Below, one piece after another: positions 59,229 through 64,000 of a DNA stretch of 64,000 nt; the stretch's first letter is position 1, and every line of letters begins with the position of its first letter. A model generated the notes under the pieces. It was not told where the DNA came from and ran no database searches. It was given only the letters and a program-made list of their open reading frames with translations. Origin of the DNA: Mesorhizobium sp. (GTDB lineage: Bacteria > Pseudomonadota > Alphaproteobacteria > Rhizobiales > Rhizobiaceae); contig NZ_SUHQ01000011.1 in assembly GCF_004962245.1 (NCBI RefSeq), forward strand, positions 125,103 through 189,102, in the 5' to 3' direction. A program made the position numbers and the translations under genes.

Positions 59229-60095
59229 TTGGAACCGTTTCTGGGAGCGAACCGCCTTAATTGGGATGATCGGGCCGAACTGCATTCGACCGACACAACG
59301 GGCAGCTACCACATCGAAAATGTACTGGCCGGCGGATCCAATCTCTACGAACTGGAAACGCGCGAGGTCGGTGACATTTTCGGCAAGGATATCGTCCATT
59401 TGCAATGTCATATCGGGCTCGACACGATCAGCTTGAAGAATCTGGGCGCGGGCAGCGTGACCGGCCTCGACTTTTCGCCGGCGGCGATCGCAGCGGCGCG
59501 GGATTTCGCTGCGAAGGCAGGCTCGGATGTACGCTTCGTGGAAGCGCCATTGTTCGAGGCGGTCGAAGCGCTCGGCCGAACCTTTGACATCGCTTACGTC
59601 ACCTGGGGCTCGGTAAATTGGCTGGACGACGTCTTCCGCTGGGCGCAGGTGGTTTCCGATCTCCTGCGACCCGGCGGCCGGCTTTACATGGCCGAGGGCC
59701 ATCCCCTGATGTTCCAGTGTGACCGCAAGGCTGCGGCGCTGGAGTTGAAGCACGACTGGCGAACACCAATAGCGCGGCCACTCGCCTGGAACGAGGAACT
59801 GACCTATACCGGCGACGACCGCATCTTGAAACATCCTCGCTACTATGAGTGGATTCATCCGATCAGTGACGTGGTCAACGCGCTGATTTCAGCTGGGCTG
59901 ACGCTTGATTTTCTCAATGAGCATGACACGGTTTCATGGCGGCACTTTTCGTTTGCCGTGAGGGCCGGCAAGGATATGTACCGCTTGCCAGAGAACTCTC
60001 CCAAGATTCCAATGGCCTATTCCATCGGCGCGACAAAGCGTAGCGTCGGCAAGGTACCATATCTCATCACTCCCAAGGCTATTGAGAGCCACTAG
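59229..60095 (+). CDS. Class I SAM-dependent methyltransferase
   Basis: A 288-residue methyltransferase: motif I region VHLQCHIGLDTISLKNLGAGSVTGLDFSPAAIAAAR near residues 56-91, FDIAYVTWGSVNWLDD near 118 and LLRPGGRLYMAEGHP near 144-158. In motif I the usual glycine run is partly replaced (LQCHIGLDT), as in several uncharacterised small-molecule methyltransferases. A TTG start follows AGGGGGCAAG; no closer ATG fits. Substrate unknown and no operon partner. Confidence 0.82.
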   Translation: MEPFLGANRLNWDDRAELHSTDTTGSYHIENVLAGGSNLYELETREVGDIFGKDIVHLQCHIGLDTISLKNLGAGSVTGLDFSPAAIAAARDFAAKAGSDVRFVEAPLFEAVEALGRTFDIAYVTWGSVNWLDDVFRWAQVVSDLLRPGGRLYMAEGHPLMFQCDRKAAALELKHDWRTPIARPLAWNEELTYTGDDRILKHPRYYEWIHPISDVVNALISAGLTLDFLNEHDTVSWRHFSFAVRAGKDMYRLPENSPKIPMAYSIGATKRSVGKVPYLITPKAIESH

Positions 60096-60408
60096 TCCTA
60101 CTATTACTCTGGTTTTGCGTTGTCATCGCCGAACCGTATCCCTTTCGACGTCAACGCTCATGACGATATTCGGGCCGGGCGCTCGAAGTATGCGTCGACG
60201 CGGACGGCGGTGATGACACCTAGCCGACGTCATTGACTGGAAGCAGCCTTAAGATGTCGGGCGGAGCGCAGATCCACTCCGGCGATGCCAGGCGGTCGGA
60301 AAGTGCAAAAATTTTAGGCGCCGTGAAGGTCAAAATTAAATATTGATAGCTAATATTCCATTGTCGGGTTGGCCTGAGAACCTGAAATAGCAGCTGAGGA
60401 ATCGCCTG
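60096..60408. other. Non-coding gap before the GGDEF-EAL gene
   Basis: 313 bp, A+T-richer than its neighbours, especially around 60300-60370 (AAATTTTAGG, AAATTAAATATTGATAGCTA). No gene or RNA is recognised. It probably contains the promoter of the next gene. Confidence 0.5.
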
Positions 60409-63060
60409 TTGGCTCTTTTCCGCGCTAGGTTCGGCGGTATTAAGAAGGCTGTTTTTTCGTCGGCAAATATCCCGGCGGCAATGGCCGTTGTGGTTATTGC
60501 CATCGGCGCGGCGTTCGCGGACCACCAGAACAAAGTCGTCTCGGACCAAGCTGCCCGTGCGGATGTCCTGGCCAAGGTCAATCTTATCCGCGCCAAGCTC
60601 GAAGGTAACATCAACGGAAACCTTCAACTGGTGCAGGGACTGGTCGCTGCGGTCGTGACTGAACCCTATATGGGGCAGCAACGCTTCGCCTCGCTCGCGA
60701 GCAGCCTGTTTGGCGCAGATTCGCAATTGAGGAACATTGCCGGCGCACCCGATCTGGTCATTTCCCTGATGTACCCGATGACGGGCAACGAGAAGGCAAT
60801 GGGCCTCGATTACCGCAAGGACGAGCGGCAGCGTGCGGCTGCGCTACGGGCGCGAGACGAGCGCAAGCTGATCCTTGCCGGTCCCGTCGACTTGATGCAG
60901 GGAGGGCAAGGCTTCGTCGGTCGTATTCCGGTTTTTGTACGGAGTGCGGGCAACACCGAAAGGTTCTGGGGCATCATTTCGGCCGTTGTCGACGTGCAAC
61001 GCCTCTATAAGGCGAGCGGCCTGCTTGACGATAATCTCGGGATCGACGTAGCGCTGATCGGCAAGGACGCTCTCGGTTCAAGTGGAGATCAATTCTTCGG
61101 CAATGAAGGCGTCGACAAAAGCAATCCGGTGACGGCCGACGTTCTGCTCCCGTCCGGTTCGTGGCGGATAGCAGCCATTCCCAAAAACGGCTGGCCTTCG
61201 ACGCCCGACAACGCGTGGTTCTTGCGCGCGATCATGGTGGCGGCCGGGGCGTTGGTTGTGATCCCCTTTCTGATTGCGGGTCGCCTGATTGGCGAGCGAC
61301 AGCGCAACTATGCGGAACTAAGTCGATTGTCGAGACGCCTGGAACTGGCTCTGGAGGCGTCGGCTATTGGCGTTTGGGAACATGATCTCGCGACCAACGA
61401 ACTTACGTGGGACGATCGCGTCAATGAAATATACGGCAAACCAACTGGGGAGCGCCGCGGCTACCTGGACTGGGCGGAAGCAATCCACCCGGATGACGTG
61501 GCTGGCGCCCACGCCGATTTCGACACCGCGATGGCTGACGGCGGACCATATTTGTCGGAGTACCGGATTATTCGGCCGGATGGTGAGATTCGTCATGTCC
61601 GATCCAAGGCGATAATTCACCGGGTCGCAAACGACACCCCGAAAATGATCGGCGCCGAATGGGATGTGACAGCCGATGTCCTGTTGAACAAGGATCTGGT
61701 TCGCGCAAAACAGCTTTCCGAGTCGAAAAATGCGGAACTCGAGGCGGCCAAGGCGCGCATAGAGCACATTGCGCTCCACGATTCGTTGACCGGTTTGGCG
61801 AACCGGCGCTATCTAGACCAGGTGCTGGAAGATTACGCAGCAAACGCCAGGCGCGTCGGCGGATATGCGGCACTGCTTCATATAGATCTGGATCGGTTCA
61901 AGCACATCAACGATACGCTTGGCCACGCCGCAGGCGACGCAATGCTTGTTCACGCGTCGGCTGTCCTCCGATCCAACGTCGATGCTGAGGGATTCGTCGC
62001 TCGGATCGGAGGAGACGAATTCATCGTCCTGTGCGTGGTGCATGACGATATCAGGCAACTGACGCTCCTCGCTGACCGCGTCATCAGCCAGATGCGGGAA
62101 CCCGTCTACTATCAGGGCCATCGGTGCCGTTTTGGGGTGAGCGTGGGAATCGCTGTCGATAACGGAAAAGATGTCGTAGCCAAACACCTGCTGGTTAATG
62201 CTGACATCGCGCTTTATCGAGCAAAGAGCCGTGGGCGCAATCGATACGAATTCTTCACCGAGGCGATGCAAAGCGAAATCGTCGACACGAAACGGACCGC
62301 CGACGAAATTCTCGGCGGCCTTGAGCGCAACGAGTTCATTCCCTTTTACCAGCCGCAATTTGACGCAAAAACGCTCGAAATTGTTGGGGTTGAGGCGCTG
62401 GCGCGATGGAGACATCCGGAGAAAGGCATTTTGGCGCCCGATGTCTTCCTGAGGATTGCGGAAGAACTGAATGTCGTTTCGATCATCGATAGAACCATAT
62501 TGGAGCAGTCGCTTTTGGATCTCGAAGGGTGGTCTGCTGCGAATATTCACATTCCGCGGGTATCGGTCAACGTTTCGGCACGACGCCTTCAGGATGAAGA
62601 GCTAATAAAGAGCCTTGAGAAACTAAATATCAAGAAGGGAAAAGTAGCATTCGAGCTCGTCGAGTCAATTTTCCTCGACGAAAATGATGATTTGGTTACC
62701 TGGAATGTTGAGCAGATAAAAGAACTCGGCATTGACGTGGAAATAGACGATTTTGGTACTGGCTATGCTTCCATAGTCAGCCTGCTCAAGCTGCAGCCTC
62801 GCCGGCTGAAGATAGATCGCCAGCTGGTCATCCCAATTGTCAAGTCGCCGCAACGAAGGCAGGTCGTCTTGTCGATCATTGAAATCGGCAAGTCCCTGGG
62901 TATCGAGGTCGTAGCGGAGGGTGTCGAGACGATGGAGCACGCACGGATACTCAAGAGCCTGGGCTGCGACATATTGCAGGGTTATGCCTTCGGACATGCG
63001 TTGGATTCCGACGGACTAAAGGCTTTTGTTCGATCTCGGCGTCTGCGCACTGCGAGCTGA
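60409..63060 (+). CDS. CHASE-PAS-GGDEF-EAL membrane protein (cyclic di-GMP turnover)
   Basis: An 883-residue sensor enzyme. Membrane segment near residues 20-38; periplasmic CHASE-type sensor near 50-265; second membrane segment near 274-294; PAS domain near 310-425; GGDEF domain with an intact GGDEF motif (RIGGDEFIVL near 532) and the I-site-proximal loop; EAL domain with an intact motif (GVEALARWRHP near 660), then IDDFGTGYAS and VAEGVET. Both diguanylate cyclase and phosphodiesterase activity are possible. TTG start with GAGGA upstream. The A+T content is slightly higher than in neighbouring genes. Confidence 0.9.
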   Translation: MALFRARFGGIKKAVFSSANIPAAMAVVVIAIGAAFADHQNKVVSDQAARADVLAKVNLIRAKLEGNINGNLQLVQGLVAAVVTEPYMGQQRFASLASSLFGADSQLRNIAGAPDLVISLMYPMTGNEKAMGLDYRKDERQRAAALRARDERKLILAGPVDLMQGGQGFVGRIPVFVRSAGNTERFWGIISAVVDVQRLYKASGLLDDNLGIDVALIGKDALGSSGDQFFGNEGVDKSNPVTADVLLPSGSWRIAAIPKNGWPSTPDNAWFLRAIMVAAGALVVIPFLIAGRLIGERQRNYAELSRLSRRLELALEASAIGVWEHDLATNELTWDDRVNEIYGKPTGERRGYLDWAEAIHPDDVAGAHADFDTAMADGGPYLSEYRIIRPDGEIRHVRSKAIIHRVANDTPKMIGAEWDVTADVLLNKDLVRAKQLSESKNAELEAAKARIEHIALHDSLTGLANRRYLDQVLEDYAANARRVGGYAALLHIDLDRFKHINDTLGHAAGDAMLVHASAVLRSNVDAEGFVARIGGDEFIVLCVVHDDIRQLTLLADRVISQMREPVYYQGHRCRFGVSVGIAVDNGKDVVAKHLLVNADIALYRAKSRGRNRYEFFTEAMQSEIVDTKRTADEILGGLERNEFIPFYQPQFDAKTLEIVGVEALARWRHPEKGILAPDVFLRIAEELNVVSIIDRTILEQSLLDLEGWSAANIHIPRVSVNVSARRLQDEELIKSLEKLNIKKGKVAFELVESIFLDENDDLVTWNVEQIKELGIDVEIDDFGTGYASIVSLLKLQPRRLKIDRQLVIPIVKSPQRRQVVLSIIEIGKSLGIEVVAEGVETMEHARILKSLGCDILQGYAFGHALDSDGLKAFVRSRRLRTAS

Positions 63061-63180
63061 CTGCGCCTACGCTGAAGGGGTTTTGGATGAACCGCTCCGG
63101 TTAATTCGGAGGTTGGTCGACCATGGCAGAGGCGACTGGGTAACAGGCTAAATGATTGGTTTTATTAAAAGATAGATGAC

Positions 63181-63254
63181 TGGCTGGGGAACCTGGATTC
63201 GAACCAGGACTAACGGAGTCAGAGTCCGTGGGTCTACCGTTAACCTATTCCCCA
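63181..63254 (-). tRNA. tRNA-Gln (anticodon CTG)
   Basis: On the minus strand the sequence folds as a cloverleaf: acceptor TGGGGAA pairing with TTCCCCA, anticodon stem ACGGA/TCCGT with loop CTCTGAC (anticodon CTG), T-arm CTGG-TTCGAAT-CCAG, discriminator G, and an encoded CCA at 63183-63181. It reads CAG codons for glutamine. It is the only tRNA I find in the window. Confidence 0.95.
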
Positions 63255-63395
63255 GCAGGCGCGGTTGAAGAAAACCGCGCGGGCAGGGCGGCGATGGCGC
63301 CGCGCGTGCCTTGTAGCCGCCGCCGGAAAATAGTCAAGCCTGCCGAAGGCATTTCAATCAGCGCGTTTCGATCGCGGTGTTTCAGGTGCCGCGTC

Positions 63396-64000
63396 TCAAC
63401 CCCCACCCCGGCCGAGCTGCGAGTGCTCGAAGTACAGCACCACGCCGAGCGCTATCACCAGCGGGATGATCAGGTAGAACAGCCGGAACACCAGCAGTGC
63501 CGCGAGCACGCCGACCGGGTCCATATGCGACAGGCCGGCCAGGAAGACGACCTCGAACACGCCGAGCCCGCCCGGCGCATGCGAGATCTGCGCGATCGAG
63601 AACGACACCAGGAAGACGCCGAGCACGACGAAATAGCCTGGATTGCCTGATACGGGCAGGCCGAAGAAAATGATCGCCGCCGCCGCCAGAAGCTCGATCG
63701 GGCCGATCAGCAATTGCCGCGCGACGATCGGCAGGGCCGGATAATGGACCTGGAAGCTGCCGATCTTCAGCGGCCTGAGATGCAGCCAGCTGCCGAAGAC
63801 ATAGGCCGCCACCAGGAGCAGCATGGCAATGCCCGCGGCCATGGCCAGGCCATGGTGTGGCGCGCCGGAAAAACGGTCGATGATCTCCGGTTCGAGCACC
63901 AGCACGATGCCCGAGACGAGCACCGTCGACAGCACGAAGGTGATCCAGCAGATCGCCACCAGAATGCCGACATCCTTGCCGGTCAGGCCCCTGGTTCCGT
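63396..64000 (-). CDS. YbhN/UPF0104-type (lysylphosphatidylglycerol synthase transmembrane-like) protein, C-terminal part
   Basis: The frame stays open to the right window edge, so the N-terminus lies outside. About 200 residues remain, with five or six membrane segments and the family motif FSIAQISHAPGGLGVFEVVFLAG near the C-terminus. The family is the membrane half of MprF-like flippases or related glycolipid/lipid transporters; no synthase domain is visible in this part. The GTG at 63959 is an internal valine codon, not the true start. It ends 141 bp from the tRNA-Gln gene. Confidence 0.85.
   Translation of the reverse strand, partial: GTRGLTGKDVGILVAICWITFVLSTVLVSGIVLVLEPEIIDRFSGAPHHGLAMAAGIAMLLLVAAYVFGSWLHLRPLKIGSFQVHYPALPIVARQLLIGPIELLAAAAIIFFGLPVSGNPGYFVVLGVFLVSFSIAQISHAPGGLGVFEVVFLAGLSHMDPVGVLAALLVFRLFYLIIPLVIALGVVLYFEHSQLGRGGG

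Overview
The window reads as chromosomal DNA of an alphaproteobacterium of the order Hyphomicrobiales (Rhizobiales), most like Mesorhizobium or a close relative. This is inferred from the high G+C content, the adjacent ndvB and ndvA genes for cyclic beta-1,2-glucan, Zur-type palindromes of the rhizobial kind, the many translationally coupled genes, several GTG/TTG starts, and dispersed intergenic palindromes of a kind I recognise from Mesorhizobium. There is no sign of phage, insertion sequence, CRISPR array or conjugation genes. Gene content is catabolic and envelope-related.

Layout. 1-1.3 kb: the end of kbl, then tdh (threonine to glycine). 1.3-8.1 kb: tyrosine/homogentisate degradation, with a MarR regulator divergent from hmgA, an MBL-fold hydrolase, a fumarylacetoacetate hydrolase and a DinB-fold protein. 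A brnTA toxin-antitoxin pair with a frameshifted toxin follows, then hppD divergent from an Lrp/AsnC regulator. 8.1-12.6 kb: a small phosphatase-like protein and a zinc-homeostasis block (COG0523 GTPase and znuCBA, each preceded by a Zur-like box). 12.8-21.6 kb: a RidA protein and a complete histidine-utilisation cluster (hutC, hutF on minus; hutI, hutH, hutG, hutU, hutD on plus) with a HutC-like operator between hutF and hutI. 21.8-32.5 kb: ndvB and ndvA, which make and export cyclic beta-1,2-glucan. 32.6-35.4 kb: a lone ccmC, a D-serine dehydratase-like enzyme and a lyxose-isomerase-like cupin.

35.5-41.4 kb holds six overlapping genes on the minus strand (DUF4129, DUF4350, MoxR AAA ATPase, DUF58, SpoIIM-like and RDD proteins), a membrane-associated MoxR/vWA system without an assigned role. 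42.4-55.1 kb is the most interesting part. A minus-strand operon (RpiR regulator, cysteine hydrolase, glutamine-synthetase-like ligase, N-formylglutamate-amidohydrolase-like protein, class III aminotransferase) faces a plus-strand operon (FAD amine oxidoreductase, fused LivM-LivG, substrate-binding protein, LivF, LivH, PaiB-like protein, ornithine cyclodeaminase). Together they look like a dedicated uptake and catabolic system that resembles, but does not equal, the gamma-glutamyl-polyamine (Puu) pathway. 55.2-64 kb: metH behind a 20-bp palindrome, a SAM methyltransferase, a CHASE-PAS-GGDEF-EAL protein, tRNA-Gln(CTG), and the C-terminal part of a YbhN/UPF0104 membrane protein that runs off the window.

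Most operons are tightly packed, with 1-14 bp overlaps. The main surprises are the frameshifted brnT beside an intact brnA, a DinB-fold gene where a maleylacetoacetate isomerase would be expected, a histidine-rich tail on the zinc ATPase, the LivM-LivG fusion, and the amine/amino-acid cluster.
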